Shown: positions 20,336 to 29,485, numbered from the stretch's first letter. The stretch: 64,000 nucleotides of DNA from Gammaproteobacteria bacterium (GCA_026707735.1 JAPOWH010000029.1:1-64000), one strand, 5' to 3'. Translations and numbers: made by a program. Notes: a model not told the origin generated them from the sequence alone.

Positions 20336-21280
20336 ATGACCAACAAGACGACAATGGGTGAGCTGGAGTTTTTGAACTGGGTCGGCACCACAGAGGACGA
20401 AGCGGTCAAGTTCTTCGAAGCAAGACGATGGCCGTTCGGACGATTCTGTCCCGCATGCGGAAGCGTGAACACCTACGAGCACACCTCGCGAAAACACTAC
20501 TATCACTGCAAGGACTGTCGCAAGCAGTTCTCCTGCAAAATCGGTACAGTTATGGAAGGGACTCGATTGCCGGTGAAGGAATGGCTATGGGTCATGTACA
20601 AGATTAGCGTTTCGAGAAAGGGAGTGTCCTCCGTTCAACTGGCAAAGGAATTGAACCGTCCGCAGAAGACAACATGGTTCATGCTACAACGAATGAAGGA
20701 AGCCTGTGGCAACAAGACCGCACTGCTGTCTGGTGTAGTGGAAGCCGACGAGAAGTATGTGGGCGGTCGAGAAACCAATAAGCACGAGTCGAAGAAACTC
20801 AAGCTAGGAAGAGGTCCATCTGGCAAGCAACCCGTATTCGGCATCCGCGAGCGTGATGGGGAAGTCATAGCCGTGCCTGTTGATACCACCGACTCGGCAA
20901 CCTTGCAGAGCAAGATTCACGAGCATGTGAAGCACGGAAGCGAAGTTTATACGGACGAGCATAAATCGTACAATGGGTTGGATGGTTTGTTCTACTCGCA
21001 CGACACCGTGAAGCACAGCGCCAAGGAATATGTACGAGGAAGCGTACATACGAACGGCATTGAATCAGTGTGGGCGATTCTTGAACGAACTATCACGGGA
21101 GTGCATCACCACATATCCGTCAAGCATCTGAAACGCTACTTGAACGAAGTCTGCTACAGGCTCAACGAAGGCAACGTCAAGGTGCATGTGAAGGATCGGG
21201 TAAGTGCACTGTGTCTCATGTGTGCAGGAGTGACGCTACCATGGAAAAGACTAGTAAGAAACCATCAAAGGAGTTTCTAG
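20336..21280 (+). CDS. IS1595-family (ISXO2-like) transposase
   Basis: The product has about 314 residues. An N-terminal zinc ribbon (CPACGS ... CKDCRKQF) is followed by a helix-turn-helix region (GVSSVQLAKELNRPQKTTWFMLQRMKEA). The DDE-type catalytic core shows Asp in VVEADEKYVGG, Asp in VYTDEHKSYNGL and the final block HTNGIESVWAILERTITGVHH. The frame is intact, so the element may be mobile. The start is the ATG at 20336; a TTG at 20321 is possible. Confidence 0.93.
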   Translation: MTNKTTMGELEFLNWVGTTEDEAVKFFEARRWPFGRFCPACGSVNTYEHTSRKHYYHCKDCRKQFSCKIGTVMEGTRLPVKEWLWVMYKISVSRKGVSSVQLAKELNRPQKTTWFMLQRMKEACGNKTALLSGVVEADEKYVGGRETNKHESKKLKLGRGPSGKQPVFGIRERDGEVIAVPVDTTDSATLQSKIHEHVKHGSEVYTDEHKSYNGLDGLFYSHDTVKHSAKEYVRGSVHTNGIESVWAILERTITGVHHHISVKHLKRYLNEVCYRLNEGNVKVHVKDRVSALCLMCAGVTLPWKRLVRNHQRSF

Positions 21281-21384
21281 CTCTTGTTGATCGAGTGGCT
21301 TCCGGCAAGGGCAAGACCACAAAGACTCGAAGACCAGTTCAGAAAAGAGAAAAGGCTGGGAGTCCTATAAACACCCAGCCTTGA
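21241..21384 (+). CDS. Small basic protein of the element, unknown
   Basis: This 47-codon frame begins with an ATG inside the 3' end of the transposase gene (40-base overlap). The product is Lys/Arg-rich (MEKTSKKPSKEFLALVDRVA, then GKGKTTKTRRP) and could bind nucleic acid, but nothing identifies it. Its last codons form part of an AGGCTGGG/CCCAGCCT inverted repeat, with no clear T-run after it, that might act as a weak terminator. Confidence 0.35.
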   Translation: MEKTSKKPSKEFLALVDRVASGKGKTTKTRRPVQKREKAGSPINTQP

Positions 21385-21449
21385 TTGTGTGAGCTAACCG
21401 ATTTCCAACACGCCCACAGTTTCATTCTACACAAGAAGAGGGCGTGGCA

Positions 21450-21533
21450 TGGTTTTTGTTTTTCTTGGTTACGCGGTGCTCGTGTTTGGACTCTATGGCT
21501 ACATCCTATGGCGTTCAGCCAATGATGACTAGT
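21450..21533 (+). CDS. Very small single-helix membrane peptide, unknown
   Basis: This 27-codon frame (start MVFVFLGYAVLVFGLYGYIL, ending RSANDD) has an AGAGGG-like ribosome-binding site a few bases upstream. One hydrophobic helix and a polar end resemble CcmD-sized peptides, but no heme-export genes are near. Its stop overlaps the end of the converging 92-residue membrane protein gene. A chance open frame cannot be excluded. Confidence 0.3.
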
Positions 21534-21807
21534 CTCCGTTTTCGGATTCCTTTGATCGTGCTGGTATTAATCGTTCGAACATAGCTACAGCACCACCTAC
21601 AGCAATCATTTGCAAATTGATGATGTGATCCGAGAAGGATTCGTATGTGACATTCTCGTTGTCCGTCGCACACAGTGCCATGACGCCGTCAAAGCCAAAC
21701 ATCAACAATATAGCTATCTCAACAATTACGAGCATCCAAATTACGTTGGTGTATATCGGCACCTTCTTTGGTGATTGCTTGCACTTTTGGGAGTTTGGTT
21801 CTGTCAT
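21529..21807 (-). CDS. Small two-helix membrane protein, passenger of the element
   Basis: The product has 92 residues from the ATG at 21807, two bases after the methyltransferase-HNH stop. The N-terminus is polar and Lys-rich, followed by helix one (IWMLVIVEIAILLMFGFDGV), a short acidic loop and helix two (INLQMIAVGGAVAMFERLI). No family is recognised. The tight spacing suggests co-transcription with the methyltransferase gene, perhaps as part of the same cargo module. Confidence 0.5.
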   Translation of the reverse strand: MTEPNSQKCKQSPKKVPIYTNVIWMLVIVEIAILLMFGFDGVMALCATDNENVTYESFSDHIINLQMIAVGGAVAMFERLIPARSKESENGD

Positions 21808-21809
21808 GG

Positions 21810-23067
21810 TTATTGCCTCATGTAACCCAGTTTCTTGTTTTGCCTTCGCAGTCCGCTCAGCGTGTAGGTGTTGCTCTTGAGTCGGTTGCAAGGACCGCAA
21901 AGTAGTATCCGATTGGATATGTGATTCCATCCGCCGTCGGAGCGAGGCGTGTTGTGATCGAGTTCCAAATAGCGTTGGTCGTCAAATTCCCGGTCGCATC
22001 CCTGACACTTGGATCCGTTTTGAGCCAGTAGAAATTCATACATCTGCGCACGGCTCATGCGTTGTCCTTCAGGTTCCTTGACGCTTTCCTTGACTCGAAG
22101 AAACGGCGATGCGGTTGATTCGTCGTCCGTGCGTTCGGGCGGTTGGTCGGTAAACGTCACCTTGCCGAAAACGCCCACCGTGTCGTGCAGGCGATTGACG
22201 ACCAGATTGTGCGATCCCTGCCAAATGTCGATTCCTATCCATTGACGCTCAAGCGTCTCGGCCGCTACCAGCGTCGTGGCACAACCGCAGAAAGGATCAA
22301 GAACTACCCCCCCCCCTGTCACTCGACGCTTGTATCATTCGCTCATACAAAGCCAAGGGCTTTTGAGTGGGAAAACCGGCTGTTTCTGGCTGGTTTCCTC
22401 TCAATGCAGGAATGTCCCATACATCCCTCACGCCAACGTGCCTGTATGTTCCACGTTCGTCCTCGAAAAGTTTAATGTTAGAAAATCCATATTTGTGAGA
22501 TAAATAGGATTTCTCCTTTTGCACGTTAAAGATGTGAGTTTGAGATTTGGAATAAAAGAACACATTGTCGTGCTTACGAGCAAACCATCGATTGCTCGTA
22601 CCACCAGTTTTGTAAAACCAAATGATCTCATTGCGAAACTGCTTGGACCTGAATACCGCATCCATCACCGCTTTGAGGTAGTGGCTTGCAGTCGGGTCGC
22701 AATGCAGATAGATGCTTCCCGTTGGCTTCAGCACTCGGTGCATCTCCAGCAGGCGCACGGCCATGAAGCACATGTAGGCACCCATGCCGTCGCTGTGAGC
22801 GTTGCGAGCGCTGTTGATCGCGTCAATGAGATTGGGGTGGTCGTCGGTTAGCTGGTCAACCCATTCCTCGTGCACGTCACGCTCCCATGACCAGCGATCT
22901 TGAAATTTTGCACCTTTGGCAAGACTGTCGGGTGTGGCGTGGAAATCTCGCCCCTTGTTGAACGGCGGATCGGTCGCTATGAGGTCAACCGACTCGCTGT
23001 TCATAGCTCTTAGAAACTTGAGGTTATCACCATGAAATAGGGTTCTATTCTTCCAGTTCGGCTCCAA
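21810..23067 (-). pseudogene. DNA methyltransferase-HNH nuclease fusion gene, split by a frameshift at a G10 tract
   Basis: The N-terminal frame (22297-23067, TTG start) has the amino-methyltransferase motif IV TDPPFNKGRD and KPTGSIYLHCDP, and ends just after the ten-G tract. The other frame (to 21810) continues with motif I GVVLDPFCGCATTLVAAE and a C-terminal HNH domain (CQGCDREFDDQRYLELDHNTPRSDGGW ... CGPCNRLKS). Removing one G restores a single protein of about 418 residues: a beta-class-like N6/N4 methyltransferase fused to an HNH nuclease. It may be a broken gene, a phase-variable gene or a homopolymer sequencing error. It lies wholly inside the IS1595-family element. Confidence 0.85.
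22307..22316. repeat. Ten-C (ten-G on coding strand) homopolymer tract
   Basis: This is an uninterrupted run of ten C residues on the plus strand. It is placed exactly where the methyltransferase frame changes. Nine Gs would give the continuous GGVVLDPFCG reading. Confidence 0.9.
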
Positions 23068-23099
23068 GACTCACATCCATCTTGTAATATGGATGAGTC
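23068..23099 (-). promoter_or_regulatory. Inverted repeat just upstream of the methyltransferase start
   Basis: GACTCACATCCAT (23068-23080) faces ATGGATGAGTC (23089-23099), an imperfect palindrome with an 8-base centre. It ends directly before the TTG start and could be an operator or a leader hairpin affecting translation. Confidence 0.4.
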
Positions 23100-23113
23100 A
23101 TTTTACTCAAAGC

Positions 23114-23137
23114 TGTTTATTAAAGTTAGTAATTCCC
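23114..23137 (-). repeat. Right terminal inverted repeat of the IS1595-family element
   Basis: Perfect inverse copy of 20248-20271, ending in CCC on the plus strand, directly followed by the 8-base target duplication. Confidence 0.93.
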
Positions 23138-23145
23138 TTCAACAG
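23138..23145. repeat. Target-site duplication, right copy
   Basis: TTCAACAG, identical to 20240-20247. Confidence 0.93.
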
Positions 23146-23530
23146 TGATGACGCTCATATGTGTGCCACATTGCCACTCGCTGCAGCGTGTTCGTTAGAC
23201 GTGGCCTTAATGAGTCCTCGGATAAGCCTAGATGCACAATTCCAGCATCGTCAGATGCAAATAAGCTTCAACAGGTCTCTCCACCGGCATGTGTGTTGAG
23301 GAAAGCACGCTCGTTCGACCCGAAGATCTAATCGTCCCCTTTGGCACCGGGTGGGCGACACGAGTCACTCGCGGGATCCAATTCAATGGTTCTTACAATG
23401 AACCGAGTAAATGTAATTCTTCCTCAATGCCGAGAGACGGTGCGCCACCACGTTTAGCAGCTGGAAGACCTACATTCCATTCAAAATTCACCCGAGGCGA
23501 CGTTCCCACACGGCGTACGAACTTGATCGT
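23146..23530. other. Stretch without a supported gene
   Basis: About 385 bases lie between the insertion element and the RDD gene. The short open frames here have no homology or convincing start. No tRNA, terminator or repeat is seen. Confidence 0.5.
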
Positions 23531-24004
23531 TTGGCAGTCCAGATTCGATTGAAAGCCGTCGATTCCCAATCTTTGATCGATGGCGAGCGCGCACAATTCC
23601 GATTTCGTCTCGCAGCGATGATCTACGACGCGTTCATCATTCTCGCCATGTGGGTGTTCACCATCGTGCTGCTAGTTACCGTAACAGGTGACGCCGTGAT
23701 TGGTGCGTGGCTGCAAAGCCTGCTGTTCCTGGAACTATTCGCCTTCTTCGTCTATTTCTGGATGCACAAAGGACAAACGATCGGCATGTTGGCTTGGCGA
23801 TTGCGGCTAGTCTCGCCTGAACCCTTTACGCTACGCAAAGCGTTCTATCGCTTTCTAGGTGCAACCGCGTCCTTCTTGACTCTGGGACTGGGCTACTACT
23901 GGATCTGGATTGATTCCGATCGTCGATCCTGGTCGGACATAGCCTCGAACAGCTATATCGTCCGTTACACCCGAGAACGCTCTTCACGTGAGACGACACA
24001 GTAG
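23531..24004 (+). CDS. RDD family membrane protein
   Basis: The product has about 157 residues with the RDD pattern: FRFRLAAMIYDAFIILAMW (an Arg, then Asp in the first helix), a second helix pair (LLFLELFAFFVYFWMHKGQTIGMLAWRLRLV) and a C-terminal WSDIASNSYIV. The role of these proteins is not settled; some may transport ions or small solutes. No ATG is available, so translation probably starts at a TTG near 23531. It converges on and overlaps lptG by 21 bases. An RDD gene next to lptG fits the conserved neighbourhood. Confidence 0.8.
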   Translation: MAVQIRLKAVDSQSLIDGERAQFRFRLAAMIYDAFIILAMWVFTIVLLVTVTGDAVIGAWLQSLLFLELFAFFVYFWMHKGQTIGMLAWRLRLVSPEPFTLRKAFYRFLGATASFLTLGLGYYWIWIDSDRRSWSDIASNSYIVRYTRERSSRETTQ

Positions 24005-25048
24005 GAACAGTCCGACTCCCCACATGACAATTAGCGGAAGACATACAGCAAGCAATGGCGGCGCGTCGTATAGCAATGCCATAGGACCCAGGGTCTGTTG
24101 GAGATAGCCGAAGAAAACCCCGGCTCCTATGCCAGCTGTGATTCGTGTGCCCATGCCCGTCTCCCGCAACGGTCCAAGCACGAACCCTATGGCAATCAAT
24201 ACCAATCCAACCACCATGAACGGAGTTGTAAGGCGCGACCAGAAAGTGATCTCGAACTGGCCGGTCTCCATCCCTTCATCCTTCAAGTATTGAATGTGAC
24301 TGTGCATGTCAACAAGCGACAGATCTTCAGGTTCCCTCTTGACTCGAGTTGCGAAGGAGGAAAAATCACTGTGTAATTTCCAATCACGTTGATTGGACGT
24401 GCGAGTGTAATTGCCGGCTGGATCGATCAGTGTTTCAGAAACGTTTCCGAGCGACCAGCTTCCCGATCTTGCAGCTGGAGTTCCTTTTTGGGCAGCGGTT
24501 GCACGAACGAGGTTTCCAATCCCATCAAATTCAAACTGCTTCACTTCGGTCAGGTTCCCCGTTTCGTCGACATCGCGCAACCATGTGAATACGTTGCCTT
24601 CTCTGTACCAATAGCCACGACTTGGCTTTGACTTTGCTTCGGGATCCTCGAGACTATTCGCATGTTCGGTTGACGTCGGTCCCAAGAATTCCGTAACCAA
24701 CGACATTACCCCGAGAAACGCCAATGCTGCGATCGATGCGGAAACCGCCAATCGCCACTGTGAGACTCCCGCAACCCGCAACACGGTTACCTCGGAACTT
24801 GCACTCAATACGCCGAACCCGATTACCGCTCCAAGAAACGTGATGTAGGGAACCATTTCCCCCAACTGCAAAGGAATGCCAAGGACAACCACCAATGCGA
24901 TCGTTGCAAATGAACGAGTCTCGCCACTCCCTCTTGCTTCGTCGACAAATCCGAATAGACACATCAACACCACTATGCAGAGCAATACAACTGTCATGCT
25001 GAGGAGCAGACCTCGAATGATGTAGAAGTCGTATTGGCGAAGGATCAT
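23984..25048 (-). CDS. lptG: LPS export permease LptG
   Basis: LptG is an inner-membrane half of the LptB2FG ABC transporter that extracts lipopolysaccharide. The product has about 354 residues, with transmembrane helices at both ends and a central periplasmic beta-jellyroll (EGNVFTWLRDVDETGNLTEVKQFEFDG). The YLKD-type and FWSRLTTPFMVVGLVLIAIGFVLGPLRETGMGTRI segments are typical. Its ATG at 25048 overlaps the lptF stop (ATGA). The frame continues upstream inside lptF but without homology. Confidence 0.94.
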   Translation of the reverse strand: MILRQYDFYIIRGLLLSMTVVLLCIVVLMCLFGFVDEARGSGETRSFATIALVVVLGIPLQLGEMVPYITFLGAVIGFGVLSASSEVTVLRVAGVSQWRLAVSASIAALAFLGVMSLVTEFLGPTSTEHANSLEDPEAKSKPSRGYWYREGNVFTWLRDVDETGNLTEVKQFEFDGIGNLVRATAAQKGTPAARSGSWSLGNVSETLIDPAGNYTRTSNQRDWKLHSDFSSFATRVKREPEDLSLVDMHSHIQYLKDEGMETGQFEITFWSRLTTPFMVVGLVLIAIGFVLGPLRETGMGTRITAGIGAGVFFGYLQQTLGPMALLYDAPPLLAVCLPLIVMWGVGLFLLCRLT

Positions 25049-26106
25049 GCGGGCCTGCTCTGCTTGAGAGTCCATGCAATTGCAAACGAACCAACCACTG
25101 CGTGGACAGGCCAAAGCCCTAAAGCCATCAAGAAGCTACCCTGCGCCATGCCCTGACGTGCCACTACGAGAAGCACGTAGTACACAACAAAGGTCAATAT
25201 GCCTGGAACGATTTGGCCAAATCTTCCTGAGCGCGGTCTAGTTCTCGAAATTCCATAGGCAAGCAACCCGGTTACAAGCGTCATGATTGGCAACGCTAGC
25301 CGCCATTGGAATTCCTGAGCATCTTCAATCTTGGTTGTGTCCAGATCGTTGGTGGGCTTAGACTCCAAAGCCAAATCGATGGGCAAAGCCTCTTCTAGCT
25401 CAAGACGTAGGGCAAGCTCCTCAAAGCCAATGACTCGGTAGTCATTGGAACCAGGTATTCCTTCGTAACGTGTCCCCCGAAGCAAAACGAGCAATCTCTC
25501 GCCTGGTTGGGAGCCCACACGGATTTGTGCCTCTTCGGCAGTTACTGTAATAGTTACGTCGTCTCTATTCTCGGCATAGAACAATCCGCTTAGCGTGCGA
25601 GTGTCCCGGTCGATTCGCTCTGCATAAATCGTCCGACGTCCCCCTGAAAAAATGCGAAACTGACCTGGCACAATAGCGGCGATCTCCGACGAAATTGCCT
25701 GATCTGCGATCAGCTCGACGACTGAAGACGTAGACTTTGGCGTCACTCCAAGACTCAGCACTCCGACAAGCAACGCGCACGGGACAGCAACCGAGAACGT
25801 CCACGACACCATGTGCAACGGACCGGCTCCCCCCGCCAACAGGACGACAAATTCCTGGTCCGCGTGTATGCGCCCATAAGTAACAACTATTGCGAGAAAC
25901 AGGGCGAAAGGAAGAACGATTTGAACGAATTCCGGAAGTCTAAGTCCAATCAGCGTCCACAGAACATCAGCATCGAACCTGCCGCTTGCCGCTTCCTGCA
26001 GATAGCCAGTTAGTCGGAATCCAACGCCTACGAAAATCAATATGGCGAACACGACTCCGAGCACTAGAAGCAGTTCGCGGGTTACGTGCCTGTAGGCGGT
26101 GTTCAC
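25045..26106 (-). CDS. lptF: LPS export permease LptF
   Basis: The product has 353 residues. It starts MNTAYRHVTRELLLVLGVVFAILIFVGVGFRLTGYLQEAASGR, typical of LptF. Two helix groups flank a periplasmic jellyroll (FSGGRRTIYAERIDRDTRTLSGLFYAE), and the protein ends with PRSGRFGQIVPGILTFVVYYVLL. With LptG it forms the membrane part of the LPS transporter. It is transcribed away from holC; the pepA gene that usually lies between these in related genomes is absent. Confidence 0.94.
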   Translation of the reverse strand: MNTAYRHVTRELLLVLGVVFAILIFVGVGFRLTGYLQEAASGRFDADVLWTLIGLRLPEFVQIVLPFALFLAIVVTYGRIHADQEFVVLLAGGAGPLHMVSWTFSVAVPCALLVGVLSLGVTPKSTSSVVELIADQAISSEIAAIVPGQFRIFSGGRRTIYAERIDRDTRTLSGLFYAENRDDVTITVTAEEAQIRVGSQPGERLLVLLRGTRYEGIPGSNDYRVIGFEELALRLELEEALPIDLALESKPTNDLDTTKIEDAQEFQWRLALPIMTLVTGLLAYGISRTRPRSGRFGQIVPGILTFVVYYVLLVVARQGMAQGSFLMALGLWPVHAVVGSFAIAWTLKQSRPA

Positions 26107-26223
26107 AGGATAGGTCTCTTACAATGCTTGCCCAATGGCGTTGTGCGAATCATTTGTTAGTCAAGAGAATCAATCAGCTCGATTGTTGAGAAGTCTCCAT
26201 CCAATGTTAACCATATCGACACT

Positions 26224-26652
26224 GTGACCAACGTGACTTTCTACCTCATTCCCGAAGAGCACGAACATGCCCGCCAACGACTGTCATGCCAACTGGCAAG
26301 TCAGTTTTGCCTACGGCTGATTCCAACGCACATACACGCTGCGAAACCAGAGTACGCCGCGCAATTGGACGAGCTTCTGTGGGAATATCCCCCCAATCGA
26401 TTTGTTCCCCACATCATGGCGAATGAGCGATCCAACCAATGTTTGGTCACAGTGAGCCACGAAAAGGTTTTTTCGGGTAACGGTGGAGCGCTGATCAACA
26501 CTACTCAGGAGATTCCAGAGATGGTCGGTTTGTTTGACGAAGTCTGCGAACTGGTATTGGCGAATGAACGGCCACGCGCACGCGATCAATACAAAGAGTA
26601 TCGCTCTCGACAGTTTGATCTTCGGCACAAGGAACTTGACCAATGGGAATGA
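26224..26652 (+). CDS. holC: DNA polymerase III chi subunit
   Basis: The product has 142 residues, the size of HolC, which links SSB to the clamp loader. It starts TNVTFYLIPEEHEHARQRLSCQLASQFC and contains LDELLWEYPPNRFVPHIMANE and EIPEMVGLFDEVCELV, the standard chi segments. A GTG at 26224 gives this N-terminus. It is followed 43 bases later by valS, the usual partner. Confidence 0.9.
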   Translation: MTNVTFYLIPEEHEHARQRLSCQLASQFCLRLIPTHIHAAKPEYAAQLDELLWEYPPNRFVPHIMANERSNQCLVTVSHEKVFSGNGGALINTTQEIPEMVGLFDEVCELVLANERPRARDQYKEYRSRQFDLRHKELDQWE

Positions 26653-26695
26653 CCGAAACGGCTGAACGATCATTGGAAATCTACCACGACTGATC

Positions 26696-29485
26696 ATGTC
26701 CAACACATCAAAACTCACGGGAAATTTCGATCCCAAGAGCATTGAATCTGACTTGTATGCTGAGTGGGAGCGACGCGGCTACTTCGAGCCTAGTGGCAAG
26801 GGTGTTCCGTTCTCCATCGCGATACCCCCTCCAAATGTGACTGGCACTCTTCACGTCGGCCATGCATTTCAACAGACCTTGATGGATGCGATCATCCGCT
26901 ATCGTCGAATGGCTGACTTCGACACGCTCTGGCAGACCGGCACCGATCACGCCGGTATTTCAACTCAAATGGTCGTTGCGGAGAAAATCCTTTCAGAGGG
27001 TCAATCGCCTGCAGAGCTAGGTCGTGAACGATTCGTAGACAGAGTTTGGGAGTGGAAACAGGAGTCTGGCGGAACTATCACCAACCAGATGAGAAGAATG
27101 GGAGCGTCGGTGGACTGGTCGCGCGAACGGTTCACACTAGACGAAGGATTCTCCAAAGCAGTAGTTGAAGCCTTTGTCCAACTATACGAACAAGGTCTCA
27201 TCTACAAAGGCACAAGACTCGTCAATTGGGATCCAGAACTTGAGACGGCACTGTCAGACCTAGAGGTACTAAGCGATACGGAAGACGGCTATCTCTGGCA
27301 TATCCGCTATCCGCTTGCAGACGATTCCCAATCTTCTGGTGCAAAAGCCCATGTGGTTGTTGCTACTACAAGACCCGAAACGATGTTGGGTGATACGGCC
27401 GTTGCAGTACACCCTGAAGACGAACGCTACCAATCGCTAATTGGCAAGCACGTGGACCTGCCGCTGACTGGCCGACGAATTCCCATCATCGCGGATCCTC
27501 ATGTGGATCGAGAGTTTGGAACGGGGTGCTTGAAGATTACCCCCGCCCACGATTTCGACGACAACGAAATCGGAGCGCGCCACAACCTCGAGTCCATCAA
27601 CATTTTCACAACCACTGCCCAGCTCAATGAGAACGTTCCTGAAGAGTTTCGAGGGCTAGACAGGTTTGTTGCTAGAGAACGCGTCATCAATGCACTTGAG
27701 GAACAAGGTTTATTGGAGTTCGTAGAACCGTACTCAGTGAAGATTCCTCGTGGCGAGAGATCCAATGCAATAGTCGAACCTCTGTTGACCACTCAGTGGT
27801 TTGTGGCCATACAGCCTCTAGCAGAGAGAGCCATTCAAGCCGTTGAGGAGGGACACATAGAGTTTGTGCCCAAACGATGGGAAAAGGTTTATTTCTCCTG
27901 GATGCTGAATATTAAAGATTGGTGCATCAGTCGACAACTTTGGTGGGGTCAACGAATTCCAGCGTGGTACGACGCTGAGGGTAACGTATATGTCGGACGC
28001 ACGGAAGAGGAAGCGCGCCGCAACGCAAACCTGGATGACCCAATCGAGCTGGAACAGGATCCCGATGTCTTGGAGACGTGGTTTTCGAGCTCTCTTTGGA
28101 CGTTTGCAACGCTTGGCTGGCCGGACAACACGCATGACCTGCGTACCTACCATCCTACGGATGTATTAGTCACCGGCCACGACATAATTTTCTTCTGGGT
28201 GGCTCGCATGATCATGATGACCTTGCGGTTCACCGACGAAATTCCGTTTCGAAAGGTTTACATTACAGGTCTGGTGCGAGACGCAGACGGCAACAAGATG
28301 TCAAAGACTGCGGGCAACGGACTGGATCCATTGGATCTCGTCGACGGCATCGACCTTGCCAGCCTCGTAGAGAAACGCACTAGCAATCTCACTCAGCCAC
28401 GAATGGCGGAACGCATCGAGCAGAATACGAGACGCGACTATCCCAACGGTATTCAGCCATTCGGAGCAGATGCCTTGCGTTTCACGTTTTGTGCCATTGC
28501 ATCTCCGTCCAGCAATTACAACTTTGACGTGAAGCGTGTAGAAGGCTATCACTACTTTTGCAACAAACTATGGAATGCGACGAAGTACGTGCTTGCAAAT
28601 TGCGGAGACCTTGACCTAGATGCGCCGCACGATCTCTCAATGCCTGACCGGTGGATCCAATCCGCAGCTAACCAGCTGGTCAAACAGTGCCGAAAGGCAT
28701 TTGAAGACTATCGTTTTGACTTATGTGCAAATCACATCTACGACTTCATTTGGCATGAATACTGCGATTGGTATGTTGAGCTGACCAAGTCGATTCTCTA
28801 CGACGAAGACTCCTCGGTACTGGCAACACGAGGAGCAAAACGCACCCTGATCGTCGTATTGGAGCTCCTCCTGCGTGCAACCCACCCAATAATGCCCTTC
28901 ATTACTGAGAGTCTGTGGACGCAGATCGCGCCTCTCGCGGGAAGAAACCAACCTTCTCTAATGCTTGAGCAGTACCCTCACGAAGACGAACTACCCATCG
29001 ATCCGCAAGCAGAAACGGCCATCGATTGGCTAAAGAGTTTAGTTCTAGCGGTTCGGAACATTCGCGGTGAACGCCAAATTCCTCCGCGCAAGGAAGTCCA
29101 AGTGACGTTGAGTCATGGCACACCCCAAGATCGCCTATTGCAACAGGAAACTGGGAGTTTGTTATCCAAAATGGCCAAGATATCCAGCATCGGTTGGATT
29201 GAAGACGGCGGAGCAACTCCCCCTGGATCAGTTCAATTGATTAAGGATTTGCGCATTACCGTTCCCTTCATTGACCAGGATGAAATCAATTCGGAACGCC
29301 AGAGAATCGGCAAAGAGCTCGCAAGAATTGACAAAGAGATTGCCATCGCAGCGAACAAGCTCAACAATCGAAACTTCGTTGAACGCGCACCTCAAAACGT
29401 AGTGCAGCAACAAAGAGACAAGGCAAAGCTGCTCGAATCACAAAGAGAGACGCTTGCTCAGCAAGCATCTCTTCTTCCTAGCTAG
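26696..29485 (+). CDS. valS: Valyl-tRNA synthetase
   Basis: The product has 929 residues, the usual size for this class I enzyme. The HIGH signature is PPPNVTGTLHVGHAFQ and KMSKS is NKMSKTAGNGLDPLD. The editing domain (TTRPETMLGDTAVAVHPED, HDFDDNEIGARHNL), the anticodon-binding domain and the C-terminal coiled-coil arm (EINSERQRIGKELARIDKEI) are all present. The start is the ATG at 26696. It overlaps the converging quinone reductase gene by 8 bases. Confidence 0.97.
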   Translation: MSNTSKLTGNFDPKSIESDLYAEWERRGYFEPSGKGVPFSIAIPPPNVTGTLHVGHAFQQTLMDAIIRYRRMADFDTLWQTGTDHAGISTQMVVAEKILSEGQSPAELGRERFVDRVWEWKQESGGTITNQMRRMGASVDWSRERFTLDEGFSKAVVEAFVQLYEQGLIYKGTRLVNWDPELETALSDLEVLSDTEDGYLWHIRYPLADDSQSSGAKAHVVVATTRPETMLGDTAVAVHPEDERYQSLIGKHVDLPLTGRRIPIIADPHVDREFGTGCLKITPAHDFDDNEIGARHNLESINIFTTTAQLNENVPEEFRGLDRFVARERVINALEEQGLLEFVEPYSVKIPRGERSNAIVEPLLTTQWFVAIQPLAERAIQAVEEGHIEFVPKRWEKVYFSWMLNIKDWCISRQLWWGQRIPAWYDAEGNVYVGRTEEEARRNANLDDPIELEQDPDVLETWFSSSLWTFATLGWPDNTHDLRTYHPTDVLVTGHDIIFFWVARMIMMTLRFTDEIPFRKVYITGLVRDADGNKMSKTAGNGLDPLDLVDGIDLASLVEKRTSNLTQPRMAERIEQNTRRDYPNGIQPFGADALRFTFCAIASPSSNYNFDVKRVEGYHYFCNKLWNATKYVLANCGDLDLDAPHDLSMPDRWIQSAANQLVKQCRKAFEDYRFDLCANHIYDFIWHEYCDWYVELTKSILYDEDSSVLATRGAKRTLIVVLELLLRATHPIMPFITESLWTQIAPLAGRNQPSLMLEQYPHEDELPIDPQAETAIDWLKSLVLAVRNIRGERQIPPRKEVQVTLSHGTPQDRLLQQETGSLLSKMAKISSIGWIEDGGATPPGSVQLIKDLRITVPFIDQDEINSERQRIGKELARIDKEIAIAANKLNNRNFVERAPQNVVQQQRDKAKLLESQRETLAQQASLLPS

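Larger units (their letters stand above)
20248..23137. mobile_element. IS1595-family element with passenger genes (2,890 bp)
   Basis: The ends are a perfect 24-base inverted repeat beginning GGGAATTACTAACTTTAATA, at 20248-20271 and 23114-23137, flanked by an identical 8-base direct repeat TTCAACAG. Inside are a full ISXO2-like transposase on the plus strand, two very small plus-strand reading frames, and on the minus strand a DNA methyltransferase-HNH gene and a small membrane protein. Plain IS1595 elements are much shorter than this. Members carrying passenger genes are known in the family. The intact ends, target duplication and transposase suggest recent movement. Confidence 0.93.

Noticed and set aside
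21352-21384. AGGCTGGG/CCCAGCCT hairpin as a firm terminator
   Set aside because: There is no run of T after the stem, so it is mentioned only in the small-gene entry.
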